Part shown: positions 9,510 through 17,120 of the stretch, one piece after another
Position numbering within the stretch: position 1 is the first letter of the stretch
Layout of the letters: every line of letters starts with the position of its first letter
Program-made: the position numbers and the translations under genes
Notes under the pieces: model-generated
What the model saw: the letters and a program-made list of their open reading frames with translations, nothing else
The model's database searches: none
What the model was told of the DNA's origin: nothing
Source: Rubrivirga litoralis
GTDB taxonomy: Bacteria; Bacteroidota; Rhodothermia; Rhodothermales; Rubricoccaceae
DNA: 64,000 bases
NCBI RefSeq assembly: GCF_031846415.1
Contig: NZ_JAVRHT010000019.1
Span: 10,386 to 74,385 of the forward strand
Reading direction: 5' to 3'

Positions 9510-10143
9510 CGCCGCCGCCCCCCCCGCCTGGCGCGTCCGCGAGCGCACGGCTCGCCGCGCCGACCTCCTCGACGCCGCCCGGGCCGAGTTCGCGGCCCAC
9601 GGCTACGCCGGGGCCACGGTCGAGGGCATCGCCGCCCGGGCCGAGGTCGGTAAGGGGACCGTCTACCTCCACTTCGCGGGGGGCAAGGCGGGCCTCCTCC
9701 AGGCCGTCCTCGACGACCACCTCCGCGCCCTCCAGGCGCTCGTGGTCGAGGCGTTCACGTGCAGCGAGGGGCCCGCGCGGTACCGGTTCTGGGTGCTGGC
9801 GCTCTCGGCGGCGAGCTACTTCCGCCGCCAACCCGACCTGCTGCGCATCCACGCGCGCGAGCTGCCCCGGCTGCTCGCCAGCGGCGAGGGCGGGGAGGCC
9901 GCCGCCCGCTTGGGCCGCCTGACCAACGAACTGGTGGGCGTCGTGGCCCCGGCCCTGGGCGGGGGCGGGGTCCCGAGCGCGGTCGCGGCCCACCACCTCC
10001 TCGCGACGCTGTTCGGCCACCTCACGACGCTCGGGCTCCAGCCCGACACCGAGGCCGGCGCGCTCGCCCTCGACGCCGACCCGCCCGCCGTCGCCGACGC
10101 CCTCACGGCGCTCGTCTTCGACGGCATCGCCGTTCGCCCATGA
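9502..10143 (+). CDS. TetR/AcrR-family transcriptional regulator
   Basis: DNA-binding repressor, 213 aa. The N-terminal HTH (about residues 15-60) shows ARAEFAAHGYAGATVEGIAA and the diagnostic GKGTVYLHFAGGKAGLLQAV. The C-terminal part is the variable ligand-binding helical domain. The ATG at 9502 is used because it overlaps the preceding gene's stop and puts the HTH at the usual distance from the N-terminus. TetR proteins beside RND pumps commonly repress them, so control of the efflux operon upstream is a reasonable inference, although the gene lies downstream and no operator was identified. Confidence 0.88.
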   Translation: MPDAAAPPAWRVRERTARRADLLDAARAEFAAHGYAGATVEGIAARAEVGKGTVYLHFAGGKAGLLQAVLDDHLRALQALVVEAFTCSEGPARYRFWVLALSAASYFRRQPDLLRIHARELPRLLASGEGGEAAARLGRLTNELVGVVAPALGGGGVPSAVAAHHLLATLFGHLTTLGLQPDTEAGALALDADPPAVADALTALVFDGIAVRP

Positions 10144-10201
10144 CGACGCCCGCGCCTCCGGCCGCCCTCCGCGCGCTCGGCCTCGCGGGGGGCCGGCCCC
10201 A

Positions 10202-10596
10202 GTGAGCGTGCCCAGACTCCGGCTCTCGGTCCTGCTGGCGGCCCTCGTCGGGCTCCTGTTCGTGTACCCGCTCGCGGCCGACGCCAGCGGGGGGCTGGGG
10301 CTGTTCCTCTCGCTCGTCGTGCTCGGCGTGGTCCGCGCCGTGCCGGCCAGAACCGGGGCGAGCAGGCCGCCGCGCTCGCGCTCGCCGCCGCCCACCTCGT
10401 CCCCGTCTGGGCCTGGACGTCGGGCGCGGCCGACGTCTTCCTCCACGTCGGGCTGGGGGCGGGCGTCGCGTTCTACGGCTACGCCGCGGTCGCCGTGCTC
10501 CGCCACCTCGCCCCGTCGCGGGGCGTGACGGCCGAGGAGCTGGCCGGGGCCGCGAGCGTGTACCTCCTGCTGGGCGTGGCGTGGGCGCTCGCGTGA
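10202..10596 (+). pseudogene. Frameshifted, truncated ion-channel-family membrane protein
   Basis: From a GTG at 10202 the frame encodes two hydrophobic segments (LSVLLAALVGLLFVYPLAAD and LGLFLSLVVLGVVRAV). Around 10340-10350 the coding signal moves to another frame, where AALALAAAHLVPVWAWTSG and GVTAEELAGAASVYLLLGVA continue, ending at TGA 10594-10596. The second part resembles the membrane portion of bacterial two-TM potassium-channel proteins just before the pore, but no selectivity filter (T-x-GYG) follows. So there is both a one-base frameshift and a 3' truncation. A sequencing error could explain the frameshift but not the missing pore. Confidence 0.5.
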
Positions 10597-10755
10597 CCGC
10601 GAGGAGGACCGCCGCCACCCCTCGGACCGCCCCGCCGACGCGGGCCGCCAGCGGGACGGGTCGGCCCTGTACCCACGGTCCCGCTAGCTTCTGAGCTCCT
10701 GCCACTCGTCCCGGATGCCACGACCGTTCACTACCTGGAGATCGTAACCCCCGAC

Positions 10756-11064
10756 GTGGACGCCGTGTGTGCCACCTACGAGCGGACGCACGGGGTCACC
10801 TTCGGCACCGGCGATCCAGCTCTGGGAGGCGCTCGCACGGCAGGGTTGGCCGGTGGTGGGATGGTCGGGGTCCGTCCTCCCCTCCGGGACACGGAGGAGC
10901 CTGTCGTTCGGCCCTACGTGCGGGTTCAGGACATCAAGGCGGCGGTCGACGCCGCAGCCGAATCGGGAGCCGAGGTCGCGGTCCCCCCGATGAAACTGGA
11001 GGGGCACGGGACGTGCGCCATCGTGGTCCAAGGCGGTATCGACGTCGGGCTCTGGGAGCTCTGA
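10756..11064 (+). CDS. VOC-family (glyoxalase/bleomycin-resistance-like) protein
   Basis: Small beta-alpha-beta-beta-beta fold protein of the vicinal-oxygen-chelate superfamily, at least 102 aa. Visible features are the central PYVRVQDIKAAVDAAAESGA and the end HGTCAIVVQGGIDVGLWEL. The GTG at 10756 is the first conventional start, but family-like coding (TTVHYLEIVTPDVD) continues in frame upstream to about 10714 with no ATG, GTG or TTG. The gene therefore either starts at a rare codon such as CTG 10699 or has lost its start. Substrate unknown. It lies between the channel remnant and the convergent TonB receptor gene. Confidence 0.7.
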   Translation: MDAVCATYERTHGVTFGTGDPALGGARTAGLAGGGMVGVRPPLRDTEEPVVRPYVRVQDIKAAVDAAAESGAEVAVPPMKLEGHGTCAIVVQGGIDVGLWEL

Positions 11065-11081
11065 CGGCCGACGAAGGGCGC

Positions 11082-13415
11082 CTAAAACTCGACGCTGAAC
11101 CCGACCGTCGGGAGGCGGCCGACGTTGGTCTGGTCTCGCAGGAAGTCGGGCTCGGCCGGGTCCTCGGTGTACTGGACCGAGAACACGTTCTCGCGGTCCA
11201 GCACGTTCTGCACGTCGACGTAGACGACGCCGTTGACCCGGCGGCCGAGCGCGAACCGGCGGTCCACGCGGAGGTCGAGGCGGGCGTAGGCCCCGGTCCG
11301 CTCGGCGTTCAGCCGGTCGAGGTCGCGGACGCCGCGCCGCGACAGCGCGTACTCCTCTCGGGACGCCGCGAGGTCGAACGGCGTGAACGGCCGGCCCGAC
11401 AGCACCGCCAGCCGGGTCCCGACCTCCCACCCGCCCAGGCGCACGCCGCCGGTCAGCGACACGTTGTGGCGGACGTCCCACGCGCTCGGCCGGAACACCC
11501 CGTCGGCGCCGCTGAACTCGCTCCACCCCAGCGTGTAGCTGCCCAGCCCGTAGAACCGCGACGTCAGCCGCTTCTGCGCCGACACCTCGACGCCGTACGC
11601 CCGGCCGCCGCCGACGGAGACCAGCGGCTCGGCGCCGACCGTCCCGAAGTCGCCGCCCTGGTTGGCGAGCGACACGCGCGGGTCGCTCGCCGAGACGGGG
11701 TAGCTCCCGTAGCTCTTGTAGTACCCCTCCGCGGAGAGCCGGACGCTCGCCGTCGGCGTGACGGCGACGCCGCCGACGAGCTGCCCCACGTCGATCCAGT
11801 CGAGCGACCGGTTGACGTAGGCGCCGTCCTGCTGCACCGCCAGCGACACCAGCTCGGGCGACTGCGTGAACCGGCCGACGGCGGCCGAGACCTCGACGGC
11901 GTCGGTGACGTCGAACGAGGCGCTGAGCCGGGGCGAGGCGACGGCCGCCTGGTCCAGGAAGTCCGTCGCGTCCGCCCGGACGCCCGCCGTCACCGCCAGC
12001 CGCCCGCCGACGGCGCGGGCGGTGAGCTGGGCGTAGCCGAACCCCTTCCACAGCCCGAGGTCGGTGTCGAACCGCAGGTCCTGGTCGAACGGCGTGCCGG
12101 GCGTGGCGCGCTGGAAGAACTCCGACGCGACGGTCTCGCGCGAGGCCCCGCCGCCTACCCCCAGCGTCAGCGTCGGCGACACCCGGAAGTCGGCGTCGGA
12201 GCGGAGCCGCCACGCGGCCTCCTCGGCGTCGTTGGACAGGAGCGGGGCGCCGGCCTCGTCGAGGTCGTCGAAGAAGAACTCCTGGTAGCTCCGCGACACC
12301 GCCGTCGTGACGACGCCGTTCGGAAACAGGCGGCGCCACGAGACGCCCTGGGTGTAGCTCCGCTGGTCGTTGTCGAGCACGCGGGACGCCGTCTCGATCC
12401 CCTCGAAGTCGTCGGGGTCGTCGGGCTGGGCGATGTCGAAGTCGTCGACGGCCCAGAGCCCGAAGTAGACCAGGCGGTCGTCGTCGGTCGGCGTGTACTC
12501 GACGCGGCTCTGGAAGTCCCAGTAGGCCGGGCGGATGGGGAGGTCGATGAGCTCGAACAAGAGCTGGAGGTAGCTCCGCCGCGCCGAGAACGTCCAGTTG
12601 AAGTCCGGGCCGGACGAGCCGTCGAGCGAGACGCCGGCCTCGCTCGCGCCGACCGTCACGTCGCCGGAGAGCACGCCGGGGCTGCCCGGCCGGTTCTCGA
12701 CGACCAGCACGCTCGAGGCCGCGTCGCCGTAGCGGACGGGGAACCCGCCGGTGTAGAACGTGGCCTCGCGGATAAAGTCGACGTTGAGCAGGCCGAGCGC
12801 GCCGCCGGCGGCGCCCTGCGTGGCGAAGTGGTTGATCTGGGGGATCTCGATGCCGTCCACGAAGTAGGCGTTCTCGCTCGGACCCCCGCCCCGCACCAGC
12901 AGGTCGTTCCGGTTGTCGACGGCGCCGGTCACGCCGGGCAGCGCCAGCAGGGAGCGCGAGATGTCGTTCTGGCCGCCGGGCGTGCGGCGGATCTCCTCCG
13001 GACCCAGCGTCGCGACCGAGACCGGCGCGTCGGGCGCGTCCTCGAAGAGCCCGCCCGTCACCACGACCTCGTCGCCGACGACGGCCGACGGCCGCAGCTC
13101 GAAGAGCAGGAACGTAGGTCGGCTCCCTTGCACGACGACGTCGGCCAGGAGGCGGGCGTCGTAGCCGACGAAGCTCGCGCGGACGCGGTACGTCCCCGCG
13201 TCCAGCCCCGAGACCGTGAACGCGCCGTCGGCGTCGGTGGCGGCGCCGGTCACGAGGGCGTCGCCGGGGCCGAGCACGGCGACGGTGGCACTGGGCAGGG
13301 TCTCCTGCGTCACAGCGTCGACGACGCGGCCGGTGACCGACTGGGCCGAGAGCGGGGCGCTGGCGACGACGAGGGCGAGGAGGGCGCTCGCGCGCGCCAG
13401 GGAGGAGACGGACAT
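11082..13415 (-). CDS. TonB-dependent receptor with carboxypeptidase-regulatory-like domain
   Basis: Outer-membrane gated porin taking up an unknown substrate using TonB energy, 777 aa. Signal peptide MSVSSLARASALLALVVASA ending in LSAQ, then a CarboxypepD_reg-like beta-sandwich (VTGRVVDAVTQETLPSATV to GTYRVRASFVGYDARLLADV), a plug domain (LLVRGGGPSENAYFVDGIEI, VRYGDAASSVLVVENRPG) and a 22-strand-type barrel ending in aromatic Phe (VGFSVEF). The start at 13415 is fixed by the signal peptide; the frame is open upstream but implausible. The layout is typical of Bacteroidota/Rhodothermota receptors. It is transcribed away from the phosphodiesterase gene at 13710. Confidence 0.93.
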   Translation of the reverse strand: MSVSSLARASALLALVVASAPLSAQSVTGRVVDAVTQETLPSATVAVLGPGDALVTGAATDADGAFTVSGLDAGTYRVRASFVGYDARLLADVVVQGSRPTFLLFELRPSAVVGDEVVVTGGLFEDAPDAPVSVATLGPEEIRRTPGGQNDISRSLLALPGVTGAVDNRNDLLVRGGGPSENAYFVDGIEIPQINHFATQGAAGGALGLLNVDFIREATFYTGGFPVRYGDAASSVLVVENRPGSPGVLSGDVTVGASEAGVSLDGSSGPDFNWTFSARRSYLQLLFELIDLPIRPAYWDFQSRVEYTPTDDDRLVYFGLWAVDDFDIAQPDDPDDFEGIETASRVLDNDQRSYTQGVSWRRLFPNGVVTTAVSRSYQEFFFDDLDEAGAPLLSNDAEEAAWRLRSDADFRVSPTLTLGVGGGASRETVASEFFQRATPGTPFDQDLRFDTDLGLWKGFGYAQLTARAVGGRLAVTAGVRADATDFLDQAAVASPRLSASFDVTDAVEVSAAVGRFTQSPELVSLAVQQDGAYVNRSLDWIDVGQLVGGVAVTPTASVRLSAEGYYKSYGSYPVSASDPRVSLANQGGDFGTVGAEPLVSVGGGRAYGVEVSAQKRLTSRFYGLGSYTLGWSEFSGADGVFRPSAWDVRHNVSLTGGVRLGGWEVGTRLAVLSGRPFTPFDLAASREEYALSRRGVRDLDRLNAERTGAYARLDLRVDRRFALGRRVNGVVYVDVQNVLDRENVFSVQYTEDPAEPDFLRDQTNVGRLPTVGFSVEF

Positions 13416-13487
13416 CGGAGGGGGGGACGTGTGCGGGCAGGCTACGCGGCCGGACCGTCGCGGACCGTCACCCGCCCCACCGGACGC

Positions 13488-13530
13488 CGGTGGTGGAGCC
13501 CACCACGGCGCCTGGGTGGGCAGCGCTACG
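13488..13530 (+). repeat. Intergenic palindromic element, copy C
   Basis: GTGGTGGAGCCCACCACGG is followed by GGGTGGGC and GCTACGACC. GCCCACC (13498-13504) pairs with GGTGGGC (13515-13521). It is a diverged copy of the elements at 1559 and 15378. It sits in the 294-base divergent spacer between the TonB receptor (minus) and the phosphodiesterase (plus). Apart from a doubtful 30-codon ORF at 13579-13671 nothing else was recognised in this spacer. Confidence 0.5.
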
Positions 13531-13709
13531 ACCCGTCGGCGCGGCCGCCCGTTGACTCGGGTAGTGCCCCCGCGCCCCATGTCCGCCCTCATCACGCTCG
13601 CGCTCACCGTCCCCTTCCGCCGGCCCCGCCGTTCGGCCGTCCGCCGTCTGCGCACCGGGCGCCCGCTCTGATCCATGCGCCCGCTCCCCGACGCGGCCCC
13701 CGCCCGCCC

Positions 13710-15074
13710 ATGACCCCGACCCCCCGCCCCGCCCTGGCCGCCGCGTTAGCAGCCGTCGTGCTCGCCGGCTGCGGCTCGTTCGGCCGGACCGTCGATGGCG
13801 TTTGGGACGTCGCCATGATGGGCGAGACCGAGGCGCTCCGCGACCCGCTCCGCCCCGTCCGGGGCACGACGCGCGTGCTCGTGATCGCCATCGACGGCCT
13901 GGGCGACGGCGCCCTGCGCCAGGCCGTCGCCGGCGGCGACGCGCCCCACCTCGCGGCGCTCCTGGGCGCGCCGACCGGCGACCCCGACGTGTTCGCCCAC
14001 GCCTACGCCGCGCCCGGCGTCACGGCCGTGCTCCCGTCCGAGACCGCCGCCGGGTGGGCCGCCGTCTTCACCGGCCGCCGGCCGTCCGACACCGGCGTCG
14101 TCGGCAACGAGTGGTTCGACCGCGACTCGCTCGCGCTCTACGCCCCCGTGCCGGGCTCGGTGTCGTCCATCGAGCAGACGGTCCGCGTGTTCAGCCGCGA
14201 CTTCCTGGGCGACGTGATCCAGACGCCGACGCTGTTCGAGCGGGCCGGGCTCCGCTCCCACGTCTCGCTCGGCTTCGTCCACCGCGGCGCCGACGTGTTC
14301 GCGCCGCCCGACGCGAACGACGCCGGCGAGCTGCTCGACGGCCTGTTCGACTCGGTCTTGGAAGGGCCGCGCGCGCTGCTGGCGGAGCTGGACGAGGACA
14401 CCGAGGAGGGCGTCCGCGCCGCCGCCCGACGCTACGGGCTCCCCGACCTCCAGGTCGCCTACTTCCCCGGCGCCGACCTGACGGCGCACCGCTACGGCGC
14501 CGACGCCGCCCGCGACTACCTCCGCGACGAGGTGGACGGCCGCGTCGGTCAGATCATGGACCTCTACCGGCAAGCGGGCCTGCTGGACTCGACCTACGTC
14601 GTCGTCGTGGCCGACCACGGCCACACGCCGCGGCTGGCCGACGACGAGCACGCGATGGAGGCCGAGGCCGAGTTCGCCGCCGCCCTCAACGCGCTCGGCA
14701 TCCGCACGCGCGACGTCTCCATCGGCGCCGACGACGGACCCGCGACCTACCAGGCCGTCCTGGGCTACAACGAGGTCGCCGCCTTCGTAACCCTCGCCGA
14801 CCGATCGACGTGCCCCGAGCTGGGCGACGCCTGCGACTGGTCACGCCCGCCGCGCCTGGACGGCGACGTGCTCCCCATCGCGCGCCTGTTCCGCCGGGCC
14901 TCCGACGACGCGCCCGGCGGCCCGACCATCGACCTCGTCCTGGCCCGGGCCTCGCGCACCGACGCGGCCGTCCCGTTCCAGGTGCTCCGCGACGACCGTT
15001 TGGTGCCCATCGCCGACTACCTCGCGGACACGCCGCGGCCCGACCTGGTGCGGCTGGCGGAGCGGCTGGACTAG
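13710..15074 (+). CDS. Alkaline-phosphatase-superfamily phosphodiesterase lipoprotein (main part)
   Basis: Predicted metal-dependent phosphodiesterase/nucleotide pyrophosphatase, 454 aa up to the amber codon. A lipoprotein signal ends in VVLAGCGS. Superfamily motifs are VIAIDGLGDGALRQA (first metal Asp), PSETAAGWAAVFTGRRPSDTGV (nucleophile region), YFPGADLTAHRYG and VVVVADHGHTPRLADDEHAM (metal Asp/His pair). The frame stops at TAG 15072-15074, yet family-like sequence continues in the same frame at once (next feature), including the expected last metal-binding HG motif. As annotated, the enzyme should lack a metal ligand unless readthrough or complementation occurs. A GA-to-AG assembly error is another option. 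Confidence 0.8.
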   Translation: MTPTPRPALAAALAAVVLAGCGSFGRTVDGVWDVAMMGETEALRDPLRPVRGTTRVLVIAIDGLGDGALRQAVAGGDAPHLAALLGAPTGDPDVFAHAYAAPGVTAVLPSETAAGWAAVFTGRRPSDTGVVGNEWFDRDSLALYAPVPGSVSSIEQTVRVFSRDFLGDVIQTPTLFERAGLRSHVSLGFVHRGADVFAPPDANDAGELLDGLFDSVLEGPRALLAELDEDTEEGVRAAARRYGLPDLQVAYFPGADLTAHRYGADAARDYLRDEVDGRVGQIMDLYRQAGLLDSTYVVVVADHGHTPRLADDEHAMEAEAEFAAALNALGIRTRDVSIGADDGPATYQAVLGYNEVAAFVTLADRSTCPELGDACDWSRPPRLDGDVLPIARLFRRASDDAPGGPTIDLVLARASRTDAAVPFQVLRDDRLVPIADYLADTPRPDLVRLAERLD

Positions 15075-15371
15075 ATGACGAGCGGCCCGCTCGGCCACCG
15101 CGCCGGCGACGTCCTGCTCCTCTCGACGGCCAACTCGGGCGTGCCCATCGAGGGCCGGTTCTACTTCGCGGACCCCGGCCCCTCGGGCCACGGCGGCGCC
15201 GGCCCGCTCGACAGCCTGATCCCGCTCGTCGTCGCCCACGCCGAACGCACCGGCGCCGACCTCCGCCAGCGGGTGCGCGCGGCCGTCGGCGAGACGCCGA
15301 CCCAGCTCGACGTGACGGCCCTGGTGCTGGCGCTCCTGGCCGAGGGCGGCCCGCTCCCCGGCGGCGGCTGA
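15075..15371 (+). CDS. C-terminal segment of the same phosphodiesterase after an in-frame TAG
   Basis: Open frame of 98 codons that begins with ATG directly after the TAG of the preceding gene and in the same frame. It encodes GHRAGDVLLLSTANSG, then SGHGGAGPLDSLIPLVVAHA and a final helix TQLDVTALVLALLAEGG. In alkaline-phosphatase-superfamily enzymes this is the C-terminal part that carries the last metal-binding His (in HGG here). It is very unlikely to be an independent protein. It could be produced by re-initiation at the ATG, by amber readthrough, or be a dead fragment. Confidence 0.6.
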   Translation: MTSGPLGHRAGDVLLLSTANSGVPIEGRFYFADPGPSGHGGAGPLDSLIPLVVAHAERTGADLRQRVRAAVGETPTQLDVTALVLALLAEGGPLPGGG

Positions 15372-15377
15372 CGGGCC

Positions 15378-15420
15378 GTGGTGGGGGCCACCACGCGCGC
15401 GGGGTGGCCCCCGGCACAAA
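15378..15420 (+). repeat. Intergenic palindromic element, copy B
   Basis: Best-preserved copy: GGGGGCCACC (15383-15392) and GGTGGCCCCC (15403-15412) form a perfect 10-bp stem with loop ACGCGCGCGG, followed by GGCACAAACC. It lies seven bases after the phosphodiesterase end and about 75 bases before the next start. It is related to the elements at 1559 and 13488. Confidence 0.6.
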
Positions 15421-15492
15421 CCGGCGGGCGTCGGCGCCGTACTCCCCTAGACGCCCGACGTGGGGCGCCGCCCCCCGCTCTCCCCGATCCCC

Positions 15493-16266
15493 ATGACCTC
15501 CGCCCTCACCCGCCTCGACGCCCCCGCCGCCGACGGCGTCCCCGTCCTCGCCTACGCCCTCGACGGCGCGCTCACGTCCGCCGACGTCGACGCCATCCAG
15601 TCCGACCTCGACGGCCACGACCGCGTCCGCCTGCTGGTCCGCGTCGACGACGTCGAGATGCCCGAGGCCAGCACGTTCACCCGGCGGTTCGTGTCGATGA
15701 AGGCGGGCGCGCTGGGCAAGGTCGAGCGCTACGCTGTCGTCGGCGGTCCAGCCTGGATTGCCCGCATGGCCTCCACCGTCGGCGCGCTGGCGCCGTTCCC
15801 GGTCCGACATTTCGAGGGCGAGGACGCCGCCCGCGGCTGGCTCTCCGGCCCCGCCACCGCCGACGAGATCGAAGACCGCGCTGACGCTGCCCAGAAAGCC
15901 GAGCCCGCCGTCGCGCTCTTGCCCACGCACCGCTCGGACCTGGTCGCCTTGCACGTGGACGGCACCCTAACCGCGGCCGACTACAAGTCCGTCGTGGACC
16001 CCGCCGTCCGGTCCGCCCTCGCCGAGCACGACGCCGTGGACCTCCTCGTCCGCATCGGCCACCTCGACGGGCTCAGCATGGGCGCGGCGCGCCAAGACGC
16101 GGCGCTGGCGGCGCACCTCGGCCGGTTCCGCAAGATGGCCCTCGTCGGCGCGCCGGGATGGCTCACGGCCGTCGCCGACACGGTCGGCAAGCTGGTCCCC
16201 GTCGAGGTCGATACGTTCGAGGACGAGGCGCCGGCGCGCGCCTGGCTCGGCGACGCCTCGGCCTGA
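15493..16266 (+). CDS. Tandem SpoIIAA-like (STAS-fold) protein
   Basis: Protein of 257 aa with two copies of an SpoIIAA-like domain. Domain one is about residues 1-118 (VPVLAYALDGALTSADVDAI, HDRVRLLVRVDDV, VERYAVVGGPAWIARM, VRHFEGEDAARGWL). Domain two is about 135-255 (SDLVALHVDGTLTAADYKSV, HDAVDLLVRIGHLDG, FRKMALVGAPGWLTAV, VDTFEDEAPARAWL). No enzyme motif is seen. In this family the second strand-helix unit is thought to mediate binding rather than catalysis. The start at 15493 gives domain one its full first strand. The protein at 9072 is a single-domain relative. Confidence 0.65.
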   Translation: MTSALTRLDAPAADGVPVLAYALDGALTSADVDAIQSDLDGHDRVRLLVRVDDVEMPEASTFTRRFVSMKAGALGKVERYAVVGGPAWIARMASTVGALAPFPVRHFEGEDAARGWLSGPATADEIEDRADAAQKAEPAVALLPTHRSDLVALHVDGTLTAADYKSVVDPAVRSALAEHDAVDLLVRIGHLDGLSMGAARQDAALAAHLGRFRKMALVGAPGWLTAVADTVGKLVPVEVDTFEDEAPARAWLGDASA

Positions 16267-16363
16267 GCCCCGTCCGTAGGCCCGGGGCCTCTCGGCCCCC
16301 GAGCGCCCGACCGGTCCGTTCGGCGGCCCGACCCTCGCCACAGTCCCCTCCTCAAACCCTGAC

Positions 16364-17113
16364 ATGACCGGACTCCCTCGCCAAATCGCCGTCGTCGCCG
16401 CGGCCCTGTTCAACGTCGGCATGAACGCGCTCGCCGGCGCGGGCCTCCTGTTCGGGACGACGACCGGGGCCGTCTCCGACGCCGTCCCGACCGGGGTCAC
16501 GCCGGCCGGGTGGGCGTTCTCCGTCTGGTCGGTCATCTTCGTCGGCGCCGTCGTCTTCGCCGGGTACCAGGCGCGGCCGTCGGCGCGCGAGCCGCGCTAC
16601 GACCGGCTCGCGGCCCCGTTCGTCGCGGCCAACGTGCTCAACGGGCTGTGGCAGGTCCCGTGGCTGGCGGGCCTGCCCGGGGTCGCGGCCGTCGTCATCG
16701 TCGGCATCCTGGCGAGCCTGGCGTGGCTCTACGTCCGCCTCGACCGGCTCGACCTGACGACGGCCGAGCGGTGGGCGCTCGGCGTGCCGACGTCGCTGTT
16801 CCTCGCCTGGGTCTCCGTCGCGACGGCCCTCAACGTGTCGGTCGCGCTCGCGGCGGCGGGGTGGACCGGCGGGGCCGCCTGGCCGCCGGTCGTCGTGGGG
16901 CTCGTGGCCGCCGTCGGCGCCGGGCTCCTCCGGCGGACGGGCGACGTCGCCTTCGCCTTGGTGCTCACGTGGGCCTTCGCTGCGGTCTACGCCGAGAACG
17001 GGGCGGGCGCCCCCGCGCTCACGTCCGTGCTCGCGCTGGGCGTGGCCGCGTTCGCCGTCGCGACGGCCCTCGCGCTCCGGGGCGGCGCCTCGCCGCTCCC
17101 CGTCGCCCGCTGA
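16364..17113 (+). CDS. TspO/MBR-related tryptophan-rich membrane protein
   Basis: Integral membrane protein of 249 aa with about six to seven hydrophobic helices. TPAGWAFSVWSVIFVGAVVF, NGLWQVPWLAGLPG and SLAWLYVRL carry the Trp-rich patches that mark the TspO/MBR-related family. Members bind tetrapyrroles or other small hydrophobic ligands in better-studied bacteria; that role here is only inferred. The protein is longer than canonical TspO (about 160 aa), as is common in this subgroup. The cyclase gene follows after seven bases, which suggests co-transcription. Confidence 0.75.
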   Translation: MTGLPRQIAVVAAALFNVGMNALAGAGLLFGTTTGAVSDAVPTGVTPAGWAFSVWSVIFVGAVVFAGYQARPSAREPRYDRLAAPFVAANVLNGLWQVPWLAGLPGVAAVVIVGILASLAWLYVRLDRLDLTTAERWALGVPTSLFLAWVSVATALNVSVALAAAGWTGGAAWPPVVVGLVAAVGAGLLRRTGDVAFALVLTWAFAAVYAENGAGAPALTSVLALGVAAFAVATALALRGGASPLPVAR

Positions 17114-17120
17114 CCGCCCC

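Noticed and set aside
4566..9548. 1660-codon minus-strand open frame
   Set aside because: Antisense shadow of the adaptor and RND genes, made of Asp/Arg/Glu/His low complexity.
13579..13671. 30-codon ORF between the TonB receptor and phosphodiesterase genes
   Set aside because: Arg/Pro-rich, overlaps the divergent regulatory spacer, no similarity recognised.
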